Of a stretch of 64,000 nucleotides of DNA, positions 47,343 to 60,289 are shown piece after piece. The DNA comes from Isoetes taiwanensis (taxonomy: Eukaryota; Streptophyta; Lycopodiopsida; Isoetales; Isoetaceae). Where the stretch lies: the NCBI GenBank assembly GCA_021234155.1, contig JAJEKV010000049.1, positions 9,278,292 to 9,342,291 of the forward strand. Reading direction: 5' to 3'. Numbering within the stretch: the stretch's first letter is position 1; the number at the start of each line of letters is the position of its first letter. The translations under genes and the position numbers were made by a program. The notes under the pieces are model-generated. The model was not told the origin of the DNA. It worked only from the letters and a program-made list of their open reading frames with translations, and made no database searches.

Positions 47343-50300
47343 TATCAATTGGTCTATCGACAATACTCTGAGTTGATATTATTCTTCTGGTCTAAAGCTG
47401 CTCATTCATTACGTGGACTTCCATGCTTGTACCATATGTGCAAGTGGATTGCTTGAGGAAATGTCATACGGCTCTTTAGAGATCACGGTTCCGGATATGA
47501 TGTCAAATGCTACCAAAGCGATTTTTGCTTTAGTGCATTACATAAACCCTATGGCCTTGCTCATGGTCCTTATTTAGCTTCCTTTGAAGCGGTTAAAGCC
47601 CGAGGTGAAGCCATGCACGGGCGCCCGGGTTTATGTATAAGCTTATCTTGCTATTAAAGGCGAGTTTGGGTTCATTCACGATATTTGTGCATGTACACTA
47701 CTTTGTATGCTGCGCATCCTATTTATAACAAGGATTATGATGTTGGTTGGAACTTTATTTCAACGTATTGTGATACTGTTTGGATGATATAATTTGAACC
47801 AACTTATTTCCTTGAATACTGAATTAGTAGATTACCAAACATGATCATTATTCACGGATGTGAAACTTGAAAATGCGTGAAGCGGGGTTGGCGGCCAGGA
47901 AAGTCCACTAAATGGACTTTCTATAGCCCTAGAAGGATGGATAAGCGGTCGATTATACGCCATGTGTTGCGAGAAAACATCACATAAAATTTAGAATGTT
48001 AGTACATGTACTTCTTCGAAGAAAGTGTGCCTCATGGTAACATACCATTGGACACGAGGCAAAATGACGCCTATCCGTTCTTCACCTGGCCGGAATATTT
48101 TGCCTTGAGTATCTGAAATATTTTTGTTTTATACATGACACCTTTTCGAAGTCTTTTCACAAATATGATATATAGCTTACCTCTTAAATCCATAAACGAA
48201 ATGGGTGTTCACTTTTTTTCTTTCTCTACGTTTTCAACTCTTTGTTTTGGGTTGCCCTAGGGGGCAAACCCTGGATTGCTCAATGGGTATGTGGGCATAT
48301 CAGTATATCTTGACATATGCAGCATATCTTTGATATTTCCTTTAAAAGCGTTTAGTACTTTTAGCCAAGTGTTAGGTCATCCAGCCCGTTTAACCTCTGC
48401 TTAATACTTGAAGCGTCTGAGAATCATATCTGATTGGGCTAGTGCTTAACCATTTTCTCGATACGACCGCGACCATGGTTCTTAAGTATTTGGTATGAAG
48501 TTAGAGGCGGGGGTGCTTTGTTACTACCCGACTCTTTGGTAAACCATTCTTTGCAAACGTTGAGCTTATGGTGGCCAGATTTGTGTTAGAAAATTTGGAA
48601 TTTGGCCCGGGATTGCTCTTCATAAGAGCATAAAAGCGATGGTCCGGCCGATTACTTGATGTCGATTTATTGATGGTTTTCTTGAGAATAGATTCAGAAA
48701 CCCGAGGAAGGTATGCTTGAATTCATGTTGTTCTATTCGAGCCGAGAATGGACATTTGCTCCTCATCTTGTTTATTTTTGTGATCTTTAAAGAATATTAT
48801 GATGTCTTAGAAATAGGGCAATAAGCATGAATCGGTTTGATACCAAAGCCGTCTGATGGCGAAGGGGCGATTTAGTTTGTGGGCTCATCTTTGGCAAAAC
48901 CAAATTGGCGATTCACGATGCTTCGCCGGAGATTTTTGGGTGAGAATAAGAATCTCTGCTTGTCTGAAAGGTAAGCTGGAATTTATTTAAAATGCGAGCA
49001 GTTCAAGATAGATGGAACACTTGTTCTTAATTTATGCTGATTATCTCATGTAATGATCAAAGCAAAGAAGTTTTTATACCATCCTCTGCTGCCGCAGGGG
49101 TAAAGTTTGGCATTCTCCATGACCAATTATTTCCTTTGCCCATATATCCTTGTGATAAAGTCAGTTTTACTTGATAGCCTATTATAAGGTATTTGATATA
49201 TGGAAAAGCTACGTGCCGGTTATTTTCACTAGCTTCTATCTTAGTTTTACCCGCGTCTATTCTTTGGATTTATAATTGGTGCTAGCTTATTGGCATACCA
49301 TTTTAAGTTAGTATTTACTAAATGGAAATGGATATGCCTTGCTAGAGTATATTGAGATAATATTGAGGAAGGAATGGGAGAATTAGGCCTATGGATTTGG
49401 AAGAGACGAGGTACAAGTCAATGAGGCGAGTTAGATAAATAGTAAAAAGATTATTGATATTGGGCAATTTGAGATATTCATATTTTAAAAGCGAAGTTTG
49501 GTATTATAATGGCTGCGGTATAGGAATTTTTTGAACATCTTTGTAAAATATGCATCCCGGGGGTATGGATTATTGATGTTGACGTTTGAGATATTCATTT
49601 TTAAAGCGAGAAGTTTGACTATTATAATGGCTCACGGTCTAGCATAGGAGGGATTTTTTGAACATCTTTGTAAAATATGTAAATGGGTATGGCTTTGGTT
49701 CTAGATTTTGCATATTCCATGGCCATATATTTTTTATGTTGTCACATCTTTGGTTTGAAATGGATACGATTAACTTCTTCTTAGCGTTCACAAATTTATC
49801 TGGAGCACAAAGATTGAGGGACTTGAACAACCTTGAGGCATGGCAGCTTTTTCATTCTTAGCAGGGGTTATGTACAAAGCTAATCATTTGCTTTATTATT
49901 TTTATTTGTTTTCATATTGCACTTCTATCATTCATCGAGGGCTTTGGTTGGAAAAATAGTGAAAATTGGAATTTTTACATGATCTGCTCATTCTAAACTA
50001 TTTGTTAGGGATAATCTCTAGTATATTATCGAGGTATCGACATACATTCTGCCCTAGCATATTATCCCAAGGTATCACGGCATACATCTGCCATCAAACT
50101 TAGCGATAATATGTTATTTGTGATGTAGCCCTCTGGCGTCTTTAAGTCTAGATTAGTTTTTCGCATTGATCTTTCATTTTAGATTCACCGATCTGTCTAT
50201 CATTTTCTTTGAATGCCAAATATTACGTTTACGCAAATACTATTTTCTTAACCTCAACCTACAACATCTTTTTCTGCGGGGAAATTTTGAAGGCAGAGAA

Positions 50301-52850
50301 GAATGAGAGTAGAAAGGCTATCGGCGAGGGCTAAGATATGGCGAGGTTAAATGCGTTCCCTAATGGAGAATCTGCGGTGAGGATGTTTATAACCGGGATA
50401 ACATGCAAAGCGGCTTCATTCTACGCCATCTGAAATGAGGATAGCTAGTAGTGACACTTTAAATGGGGCTTCGTGAAACGAGGTAACATAGAAATAGGCG
50501 ATTTCGGTCGAAGAAGTCGATTATGTGAATGCGATTATTGTCTCACATGGAGAGCACCTTGAGGGTTTTTTCACGGTGACATGGTACAAATGGGCCGGTT
50601 AGTCCGGTCTCTCAAGCCGGGAAGAACATCGTCTTCATGCAACCTTGATAGAAATGGGAATCGAGAGGTGCAAACACGGCATTTCTCCATTTGCCCTACT
50701 ACTTGAATGTTGCACTTTAGATATCGGCTTGGATCTTTGGATAATGGGATGAGGCTCAAAGTATTCTTAGGTTTGATCTTGAGAATAATTTACGTGATCT
50801 CCTTTGCTAGCTCAAATGGATTGTCAGAGCGCCCGGAAGAGAGTCTCCTTCAATCATAAGATTTGAGTAATTAAGAAGCCTGCCTGCCTGCCTGCCTGCC
50901 TGCCTGCCACCACCGGACAGAGGTCATATCATTTGGTCTAACATCCATTTTCACCGTGTATTGAACAGTTTAAAAGGGCCTCCAGCGTCCGTATTTGCCA
51001 TCTTTTTTAACATTCTTGAGTTGCTATATGCGGTTGAGATGTTATCGGTGTTCTTTCATTAAGATATAGATTTGTGAAGACATTCTATTAGCATAGTTCA
51101 TTTTGGGTGTAGGCGATTTTGCATGGTAGGCTAGGCTGATGACCTCTTTTCTTCGGTGGTATCTAATCATTCGTTAAAACCATTGGTAATATTGCTTCTT
51201 TGGGCGGTGTGCAATGGCTGGACGCCAAGTCATTAATCATGTAATTGCCATGTTCCTACGAGAATTCTCGGTCCTTCTTAAGATGGGAATATACTACAAT
51301 GTTGCTTTTCTGTGCCTACCATCTTGTCGCGAGGAATTTGGAGACGGAGTTTAACATTTGGAATTATTTGATGAAATACCGAAATACTTTTGTTTTGAAA
51401 GCGTTGCTTTGTATGTGACGTGGAGTACTCTCTGAATGTGAAATTATTACGTCAATGTATGGAGTTTAGATGACGATGGCTTGGTGATTTTTTAAGTAAA
51501 ATGGCTATTCTTTGTATTCAATAGCTGCAACAATTTCTTGACCCGGTGTACTAATGAAGCAATGATATAGTTTGTCAACGCCTTGCCTACATTTCACCGG
51601 TGTTGCATCACGGATAAGCGTATGATTCCACATGGATGCGATGGCGAAGTCATAAAGGCCACTTGTGACCTACGAGAAAGTGATGTTAGCGTGCTTTGGA
51701 GTGGCGGTCGCGAGGATTTCGCTTTAAGCGATGTCGATTTGACGAAAGGCTACTTGATGAGAGTGAAGCGACAATACATATTCTGCTCATTGTCCATGAT
51801 TGCAAATATACTTATTCTAGACATATCTCACATTGACTTTCAAAAAAGTATATAATAATTCTAGACATATCTCACACCATGCTGCATTTATATGTTTTTG
51901 AATTACCTCTAGCATATATATTTGCCTTATACAACGTCTTTTGATATATTTGGCACATTGTGTTTGTGTTGTGTAAGTGTACTCCAATATGCCACATGAA
52001 AGATATTGATTGCTACGCAATGTTTTCATTGTTTTGCTAATACCTATGGGTGAAAGCATGCTAGGTGTACCATTTAAAAAATTTCTTTTAGAGAGTGCAA
52101 AACTGCAAAAAGTACCGGCATTAGATGCGGGAACTTGCATAAATGCCTCATAAACAATAAGTTTCGAGTTGGTTCATTTAATTTTAGTCTCTAATAATAT
52201 TGGTATCTCTATTACTATAGATTGACGTATTGTTGAGCTTCAATTCAAAATTTTGGTTGATTTTAATGGAAAGAAAAGCGAAGTACGGTTTTAAAAGTGC
52301 CAGTGAAGGTACTTTTGAGGGGTTCAAAAAGTGGTACAAGTAGCATCTTTCACCCCTATATGTATATCTTTGGTTGACAAGATTTGGCTAATAAATCTTG
52401 CAAGACCGATAACTCAACTATAGAATAATCTTATGTAAACCGAGGCATATAAGAAGAATTACAAGACCTACGATTATATACATGCATTATGCGTCGTTAT
52501 GGCGAAATAACAATAAGCAGGGGAATGCATCAATTGAATTGTACAATAGAATGCAAAAGCGTGTGCCTAAAGCTTTTAGCGATGCCTTAATATTTCACGG
52601 TGAAGATGCTCCGAAGACCGGTGAACAATAAGATATTCAATGTGTTTTGCGGCTCCACGTAAGCCTTCGATTTATGTTGGATACTTTTCTGCGTGCCTAG
52701 CAATAAAGCTTTTGTCATAATAAGCTTTATTACGTACCATTGTATTAGGTTCTGAAGTGGGTGTGTTCTTTTACTTCTGGTTGCCAAACTCTTAGAGGCA
52801 TTTTGGAAGATAAAGGTAGTTAGATGCAGCTCTGAAGATTTTGCCATGTA
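47343..52850. other. gene-poor repeat-like region
   Basis: No gene recognised. A 119-base tandem duplication starts at 49,451 and 49,570. A 42-base-scale duplication (CATATTATC to CATACAT..TGCC) lies at 50,020-50,095. 51,818 and 51,862 share TCTAGACATATCTCACA. A + frame at 51,583-51,855 is open (CDGEVIKATCDLRESD) but unidentified. Confidence 0.45.
50878..50909. repeat. (GCCT)n microsatellite
   Basis: About eight uninterrupted GCCT units. Confidence 0.95.
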
Positions 52851-53112
52851 TTACCATTGGTTGAACTCACACGCTTCAAATACAAGCATATAAGGACCTC
52901 GCCTGTCAAGCATACCATAGACAATCTCATGCTCCAAATTTCCATTTGGGAACCAGGCAAGGAACTGGCGCTTCAAACATAAGCATATGGGGTCTTGATT
53001 TCCAAAGTGAGCATAGTCCTCTAGCATGAGCATAGGGAGATCTCCTCAATTTTCTCGCAAGGTTTGCAAATTACTTAACTCTTAAAATTACCTACAAGCT
53101 AATTAACGAACG

Positions 53113-53184
53113 AGGTCCTATCAAGAGCTGGAACTCTCGAAGCTATTGATTTAAAGTTCAATGTCCTAACCAAGAGACCATAGA
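53113..53184 (-). pseudogene. tRNA-Gln-like pseudogene 1
   Basis: Read on -: TCTATGGTCTCTTGGTTAGG (acceptor/D arm), ACTTTAAATCAAT (anticodon arm, TTG changed), and a disrupted T arm ending GATAGGACC. It is degraded relative to the better copies. Confidence 0.55.
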
Positions 53185-53294
53185 AAGAGCAGGAAAAAAG
53201 AGAGCGCTTAAATTAACATGGTTTATGCACAATCCTCATGCTTTTACTGCTCGCTTTCATCGAAAGCACCTTTCATTTGTCTACAATTCAATGA

Positions 53295-53355
53295 GGTCCT
53301 ATCGAGATTTGAACTCGAAGCTATTGATTCAAAGTCCAACATCCGGACATACTTT
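53295..53355 (-). pseudogene. tRNA-Gln-like pseudogene 2 (3' part)
   Basis: Read on -: TTGGACTTTGAATCAAT (anticodon TTG in loop CTTTGAA) and TCGAGTTCAAATCTCGA, a perfect T arm, then TAGGACC. The 5' third is lost. Confidence 0.6.
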
Positions 53356-53633
53356 TTAGAGATAACATAGCGACCAAATTTGAGAAGCGGTTCAATATAC
53401 AACATGTCAACGTTTCTACATTTATTTGAGACGAGGCACTCGGCCGTCAAGCATAATCATAGACGGCACTTATGCTCCAATTACTGGAAGGCAAGGAACT
53501 CATGCTTCGTAAACATAAGCATATGGGTCTTGATTTCAAAGTCTCCTGCATGAGCATAGGGAGATCTCAATTTCGCAAGCCTCGTAGAATCATTTAACTC
53601 GGTTTTTCTAAAATTGTTCACTAGCTACTGAAT

Positions 53634-53706
53634 GGTCCCTATCGGTATTTGAACTCGAAGCTATTGATTCAAACTCCAATGTCCCAACCACTAGACCATA
53701 GAACCC
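53634..53706 (-). pseudogene. tRNA-Gln(UUG)-like sequence, best copy
   Basis: Read on -: GGTTCTATGGTCTAGTGGTT (matches plant tRNA-Gln start), GGAGTTTGAATC (anticodon TTG kept), a T arm TTCGAGTTCAAATACCG with weakened stem, and TAGGGACC closing the acceptor. About 73 bases, full-length in outline. Mispairs in the anticodon and T stems argue against a working tRNA. Confidence 0.6.
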
Positions 53707-53831
53707 ATATAGGAAAAAAAAGAGAGAAAGCGTGTAAATTTAATATGGTTATGCACAATCCATCGAGTGCTTTCACTTTCGCTCTCACAAGCCATTGAGC
53801 TTCATTTGTCTGGCTACAAGCAATTCAATGA

Positions 53832-53890
53832 GGTCCCATCGAGATTTGAACACGAAGCTATTGATTGAAAGTCCAACGCTATAACTCAAT
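53832..53890 (-). pseudogene. tRNA-Gln-like pseudogene 4 (3' part)
   Basis: Read on -: GTTGGACTTTCAATCAAT (loop altered) and GTTCAAATCTCGATGGGACC. It is the paralogue of pseudogene 2 in the next repeat unit. Confidence 0.5.
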
Positions 53891-54230
53891 TTTAGATATA
53901 ACACAAATGCCAAATTGAGCTGCGGTTGATAAATACGTCAAACTTCACATTTATTTTCTGAGAAGTAGGCAAGGACCTCATGTCAAGCATACACCGCGAC
54001 AATCTCATGTCTGGGGCATTTCCTCGGAAAGCAAAAGCGTAAGAACTCACGCTTCAAACATAAGCATATGGGGTCTGGCTTCAAAGTCCTCTGCATGGAG
54101 CATAGGGAGATGTCTCTCAATTTTGCAAATTGCATTTTAATCCCCGGCAATCACCTTCTATCTTTACACTGCTAACCGGAACGCGGGTCCATCGAGATTC
54201 TGAACCTGAGTCAACCTTTTTAATTTAAAT

Positions 54231-57180
54231 TCGCATGGTCAAAAGTGTAGAGTGACCGCAAGGGTAGCATTAAAAAATTTAAGGCCCTTCTCAGAGCATC
54301 AAAGTTTCATTTGATGTTTGAATCATCTCAGATAATGAGTGGTATGTTTTTAATGCCTTGGCTACAAAATCGATGTAGGCATATCCGAATTGGCAAGCGC
54401 CTTTGACTATATCAAAGGGATGTTTAGCCCCAAATAAGATTTTCAATCAGCTAAGTCATTCGTGGAATTGTATTTACAAGAGAGTTCTATGCGGGTTGAA
54501 GAGTGTGGAAGATGATGTAAAAACTATTCCCTCGCGATCGCTATGTATAAGTTTTTGTGTCCATTGCGCACTTAGAATTTAACCATGCGGATTCCGTGGT
54601 TGACGCTATCGGGTGTTATTTTCATCGTAGGGCAAAGGAGGCATCATCGTTGCGCATCGTGAAGAATGGAAGCCCGCTGATCGTATATTCATATGGAAGG
54701 ACAACCGCAAAGCATTTGAGGATCACCATGTGGGTGTACCGCGAGAGGGTACGCGCAAATCTGGTGAGTGCGAGTGCCAAAATAGGTTTCTCAATTGTCG
54801 CATAAGAGTGGGGCTTAAGGTGAGCGGCCATAACCGCAACTCCTGGTTACCTCTATCCAGGTGCAAGTAAACCCCTTCATCTCTCGGGCGCCAGTGGGGC
54901 ATTAAGGGGCGTAATTGCCAAAGAGGGCAAAGAGTGTTTTGCTTTCCACAATGACCCGCGATGCTCATTTGGCTGGCTGATGATCTTTAAAATCTGTTCC
55001 AGCTATCCAGGTGCGGCTCTTAGGGAAATTCGAGGAAACCAACGTTAGTAGAGTTAAGAGGCACAATAACAAATATGAAGCATGATCTATTGTAATTATG
55101 CGCAAAGATGCCCATTGAAATGTGGCAACCGCCAATGTCCGGTGGTGAGGGCTATCAAGATGATCTGAGTGGCATTGCATTGCTTCGCAATGTTTCAGTG
55201 AAAGAGTGCCCATACAGTATGTAATCCGCCGCGCTATCGTGAATACGAAGTTTATGGGTCAAATCGCCTTATTATAGGTGAGCGTATACTGGCTTGGTAA
55301 TGAAAGCAATTAGATTCCCAGCATAGAAGGCCAGCGTTTAATGTGCTGACATTCTTTAAAACCTTCCGGGCCGCACTGAATAAAGGAGGAGATATATAGA
55401 TGTGGGAAAGCGAACGGCGCATATACCGTAAGCGTTGATGAGGTAAATTATTCTGCTGGGATGCCAGCTCGATCTGCCAATGCGTAAATAATTCGTATTT
55501 ATTCCATTGTGTTTGGAATGTGGATTTGTGAGTAGTGCAGGAACATCCCTTCTTTCCTCAATTTCCTGTGCGGGAATTTCCTGCCTGATAAATCTGAATA
55601 AAACCATGCTCAACAAATAAAATAGACAATAAAACTAAAACAAATTGTATTTTTGATCGCCTGATCGCACAAAATTGCAATATAAACTGGCCATTGCATT
55701 TTTACTCCATCTTTCCTCATTTTATCTGTATGTACTTCAAGAGTAAATCTAGGAAGCCGGTAGAGTCTTTTTTGCTTTCTGAATGATGGGTTAATGATCC
55801 TAGCCGCTCTGTTGAAACGATTCAAACTTCCGTCGTCATCTATGAGAGCTTTAACAAATCGGCTATTCTGCCAAACTCTGAGGTAGCTTCTGGACTTTTA
55901 ATACTTATTCATTATTTCATGCATACAATTTTGATTTTAAAGAACAATAGTATACAACGCCCCTAGTTTGCATTTGGTGTTTTGCATCTGTGGCAGTCTC
56001 TATTGTTCTTTCTTCACAGTTTAGATTTTGAATGATGCAAATGCTCAGCTCTTGCATGGATCATCTAATTGTTGCAAAGGGAAGATAGTCATAAATCATA
56101 TCCATAAAGAGGCTTGAGATTCTCTCCAAAAATATGCCCGAAGAAATGTATCATGACAACCATCACAATTACCCCATTTTGGTCCACGTTTTTAGTTGTA
56201 CCTGGCAAGTTTGCTTTTATAACAAACACCAAATGGGCCTGTGCTCACATGGCCTCGCTTATCCGATTTGCATCAAAGAGATAGTGGTTTAAGGAAAATC
56301 CATCGCCAGGAAAAATTACATGTTTTGTGGGGATTTTTGTCAACGCATCTTTTTTCAATCGTTGTTTTTATCGTTGTTTTCACGTGTCTATTTTGAGAAG
56401 TCACGCCATTGTTTTTTGAAAAGTACATGCATAGATTTATCGTATTACTACAGCCACATGAAGAAGCGCAAAAGACAACCTTTTTCTTAACGCTTTGCTT
56501 TTTTTCCCCATCTAGGTTTTTAAAAGTTGTCATTGTTTCTCTTAGAGAAAGATACATACTAGTTTTAAAGAAATCTCACATGTAGCATCTAAAAATAGTT
56601 GCTATTTTCAAACTTGTTTTCCCCTAATATTATATGTAGCTATTAAAAAAGTAGATTAATTTTATTTTTAAAATCAGTTGTTTCCAAGTGTTGTTTTTAA
56701 AAAGAAAATTAAAAATGAATATCCTGTGGACTTTTTTTAAGTTTACAAAAACAACATGTTTGGTTCCAGTTCTGAGACATCTTTTTTGCCAATCAAATTT
56801 TGACATCGGCACTCATTCTTTTTACATGGATATTTTCGTTAACTAATCAAACCTTCACATCAAGTATAACTAATTCTTAAAAAAAAAACACGCCTTTTAT
56901 TTTTTCTTTATGCCTAGTGATAATTTCAATCTAATTTCAACTGCGAAAAAATATAGAGCACCACAACATTTGAATAGAAACACAAACAAAAACAAAATGA
57001 ATATCATCAAAAGGCTTTAAGAATCAAACCCAAAAATTAAGACAAATATTATTAGATTGTAATCTAAACATTACATTGAATACTCCAATGTAATAAATGG
57101 GTAATAAGAAGGTATAGACAATTTGGGACACAAGGCAACTATCACTGCTTTCTCCATTTGATAAATCAAGAAACTCATAA
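54231..57180. other. no recognisable gene
   Basis: A + frame at 54,557-54,805 and a - frame at 55,213-54,965 are open but unidentified. 54,550-55,350 is richer in GC than its surroundings. Two copies of CTATCCAGGTGC occur (about 54,854 and 55,004). Nothing else supported. Confidence 0.4.
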
Positions 57181-58200
57181 TTGATTAATGGTAAAGGTTC
57201 GTGAATAATGTACCAATGTTTATGAGATGATTAATATAATTTGAAAACATCGCTATTTGAGCTCCAACACCTAGAGCGTGAACTCGCTTTGCCATCTCGC
57301 CACAAGTTTGAAAGAACCTCGACTCGCTTTTACATTCCGCTTTGAAAGAAACCCCTTTTCTTTGTAAGTAAGCTCGCTTCCTATTGAAGACATTCAGGTT
57401 CCGGATCAAAACAAACAATTTAGAAAAGGATTTAGAAAAAGCTAAGCAATGAAAAACAAACAGACCGGACTTACCCGATTTGGACAAGTTCGCGATCTAA
57501 TCCTGTAGAACCGATAAAGAACACAAGTTCCCCGATTTGGTGCGGGAACAACATGGTAGCCGGGGAATCAAGTAGATTCGCATATCCAAATGATGCCATA
57601 ATATTGAATAAGTACGTACTATTCGGAAGGATCGGCCGCCCTCTTCCACCTCTTTATACGAAAGGGTTTTCGAGCCTATTAGGCTATGCCGGGAAGCGTA
57701 AATCGCCATCAAATAGAGACAAGGCACACCCCTAACCTTTTCTTAAACTGCGCGCATCTAGCCACCATAGTCGTAGGAATAAGATCTGCTATACCGGCCT
57801 CCCCGCCAATTTGAAATGCTGTGGCACTAAACTCATCACTTTGATAGCTCGATCAACTCGAGGAGTTGACTTCTTCGCCTTTAAAGCTTCGCTTTGCTCG
57901 CGGATGATCTCTCAACCGCTGTAGCGCATCACCGTAGGGAGGTCACCGCGGAAGGTGGAAGCTTCATGCAGTCGCGTGGAAGCGTAATGCATCACCGTAG
58001 GGAAGACCGAAGCATGCACGCCTTATAAGGTATGAAGCTGTGGGGCGCCATAGCCAGGTGAAAGCAAGGCGGGCAGCTCTCCCCTTTCTAATTTTTTCTA
58101 CGATTGGGGCGATAAGCGTAGAGGGGGGAAAAGTGCATGGGGCGAATAGGAGCAAAGTACCGGGATCACCATCCGGGCGTTTTATATTGCCAAATCACGG
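57181..58200. other. GC-richer segment, possibly organelle-derived
   Basis: Composition and wording (for example AGCCTATTAGGCTATGCCGG and GGGGCGATAAGCG) resemble plant mitochondrial intergenic DNA rather than the flanking AT-rich repeats. Short open frames on - (57,487-57,185 and 57,727-57,497) are unidentified. GCATCACCGTAGGGA occurs twice (57,926 and 57,990). Resemblance is an impression only. Confidence 0.2.
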
Positions 58201-58575
58201 ACCGTTGTTCTTAACCTTTGATCTTTGATGGCATTTTTTCATCCATATAATTTATCTTCAACTTATGATAAATGTTCCACTACCCTTTTTTTTTTTTTTT
58301 GGGGGATGGGATGGGATTTTTCCTTATGGGTTCTACTACGTTCAAGCCATATGGCCATAGCCCGAAAAAAAACGAGACCACGAAATTCTGGGGGCTAAAC
58401 GCTGCGTTTTTTCAAATAAAAAAACACAGTCGATTCAAACCCTGCACACAGTCGATTCAAACTCCATCGGCCCCTGCCGTCCCCTTCTAACCGGCGCCAC
58501 CAAGATTCCCGTCAGAGAAATGCCAGAAAAGTAAGAAAATTACAAAATTTCAGGTTCTCGTTTTTTTCGTCGGTG

Positions 58576-58626
58576 AATTTGTGTGAGCAGGGAAATTTCA
58601 ACCTGAAATTTCTTGCTCACACAAAT
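58576..58626. repeat. 51-nt hairpin
   Basis: AATTTGTGTGAGCAGGGAAA pairs with the sequence ending CTTGCTCACACAAATT across a short loop, giving arms of about 24 bases with one or two mismatches. Confidence 0.7.
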
Positions 58627-59325
58627 TACACCTTCCAAAATGGCTGGGGACGTGTCTTTGCGCCACCTTCTCGGGTCCGTATAAGCTCAAGAAGTCCTTA
58701 TTTTTAATTCTCAATGAGTGCCCGAAAATTTTTGAGGACAAGTCGTTGAAATTGGAAAAATCTCCCAGCAAATATATTTCTACAAAGCAAAACATTCCCT
58801 GTAGGATCTCACAATCATTAGGCACATAAGTGCATTAACTCAAATTTAAGAATCTATAGGCGATGCTGAAGTCATGGGTGAAAAGCTTTTGAAAAAAAGT
58901 ATAGACGGAAATTTGCCAGAGTTCATTGCACCAAATGTATGTCCAACTTCTTTTGTCCGTATTGAATACTTTGAATTGTACCTCGTGTATTTTAATTTTT
59001 TAACAATAGAAACGGAAAAACAACATAAGATATACCGATGGGATTATTTTAGAAAAATTACTAGATAAGATTATTTATTTATGGACTTCTTTGCATTCTT
59101 TAACAAACAATTGAGGATCTACATAAGGTTGGATGCTCATTGGTAGAAGAACAGAGAACCGTCATGAAAATGCGCCTTTCAGATGAATACATGAAGAAGC
59201 AAGTTGGGCCTGGTGGTGCTTTATCCCTCTCAATGTAGTAAGGTTCCAAGTTTCGAACTCCCGCCAAATGAAAGCAGAATCTTGTTATACAAACAAAATG
59301 GCAGAATTTTGACCCAATAGCCACC
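58627..59325. other. no recognisable gene
   Basis: Short open frames only; no motif or repeat boundary supported. Confidence 0.45.
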
Positions 59326-59329
59326 TAGG

Positions 59330-60275
59330 CACCAACGAATTTTGACGCATGCCACCTAGGCACCAACATGCCAAGGTGGCTCAAACATGCCACGTGGGCT
59401 CCAACATGCCACCTAGGCTCCAACATGCCAAGGTGGCTCAAACATGCCACGTGGCTCCCAACATGCCAAGGTGGCTCAAACATGCCACCTAGGCTCAAAC
59501 ATGCCAAGGTGGCTCAAACATACCACTAAGGTGGCTTCAACATGCCAAGGTGGCTCAAGCATGCCATTTGGGTTCTAACATGCCATGGGGCTTTAACATG
59601 CCAAGGTGGTGCAAACATGCCACGTGGGCTCCAACATGCCACCTAGGCTCAAACATGCCATGCGGGCTCAACATGCCATGTGGGCTCCAACATGCCATAC
59701 AGGCTCCAACATGCCAAGGTGGCTCAAGCATGTTGGGTTTAACATGCCACCGGGCTTTTAACATGCCAGGTGGTGCAAACATGCCACGTGGGCTCCAACA
59801 TGCCACCTAGGCTCAAACATGCCATCACCGGGCTCCAACATGCCACCCTAGGCTCCAACATGCCAAGGTGATGCCACTGGGCACCAACATGCCACCTAGG
59901 CTCCAAACATGCCAGGTGGCTCCAACATGCCACCTTGTCATGTTGGAGCCTAGGTGGCATGTTTGAGCCACCTTGGCATGTTTTGAGCCTAGGTGGCTGT
60001 TAATGCCCACGTGGCATGTTGGAGCCTAGGTGGCATGTTTGAGCCATCTTGGCATGTTTGAGCCAACTTGGCATGTTACATCTTAAATGGCAGATGTTTG
60101 AGCCACCTTGTCATGTTTGGAGCCTAGGTGGCATGTTGGAGCCACCTGGCATGTTGGACTTTTAGGTGGCATGTTGGAACTTTTGAGTGGCGTTGGAGTT
60201 TGGGTGGCATGCTAGAGCTCACGAGGCATGTTGGAGCCTATGTGGTGTTGGAGCTCACGTGGCATGTTGGAGAGG
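59330..60275. repeat. 19-bp minisatellite, left array with orientation switch
   Basis: The unit is AACATGCCACCTAGGCTCC (19 bp). Variants carry CCAAGGTGG or CCACGTGGG in place of CCACCTAGG. Units run forward from about 59,340 to 59,937, then flip to the reverse complement (GGCATGTTGGAGCC) until about 60,270. The cores CCAAGGTGG and CCACCTAGG are near reverse complements, so neighbouring units can pair. Many units carry small indels. Confidence 0.9.
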
Positions 60276-60289
60276 CCAGACCCCAGGAG

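Larger units (their letters stand above)
52860..54230. repeat. tandem repeat of about 540 bp with tRNA-Gln-like inserts
   Basis: Units begin near 52,890, 53,430 and 53,968 with AAGGACCTC or GGCACTCGG followed by GTCAAGCATA. They continue with CATAAGCATATGGGGTCT, GAGCATAGGGAGAT, then two tRNA-Gln-like segments on -. The third unit is truncated near 54,230. The whole is a dimeric tRNA-derived repeat in tandem. Confidence 0.75.

Noticed and set aside
53634-53706. Functional tRNA-Gln gene
   Set aside because: Anticodon and T stems have mismatches, and the copy sits in a tandem repeat of degraded relatives.
59325-60010. Repetitive frames reading like GMLEPRWHVG
   Set aside because: A 19-base unit gives a 57-base (19-codon) periodic open frame by arithmetic; the period is not a multiple of three and units carry indels, so selection for protein is implausible.
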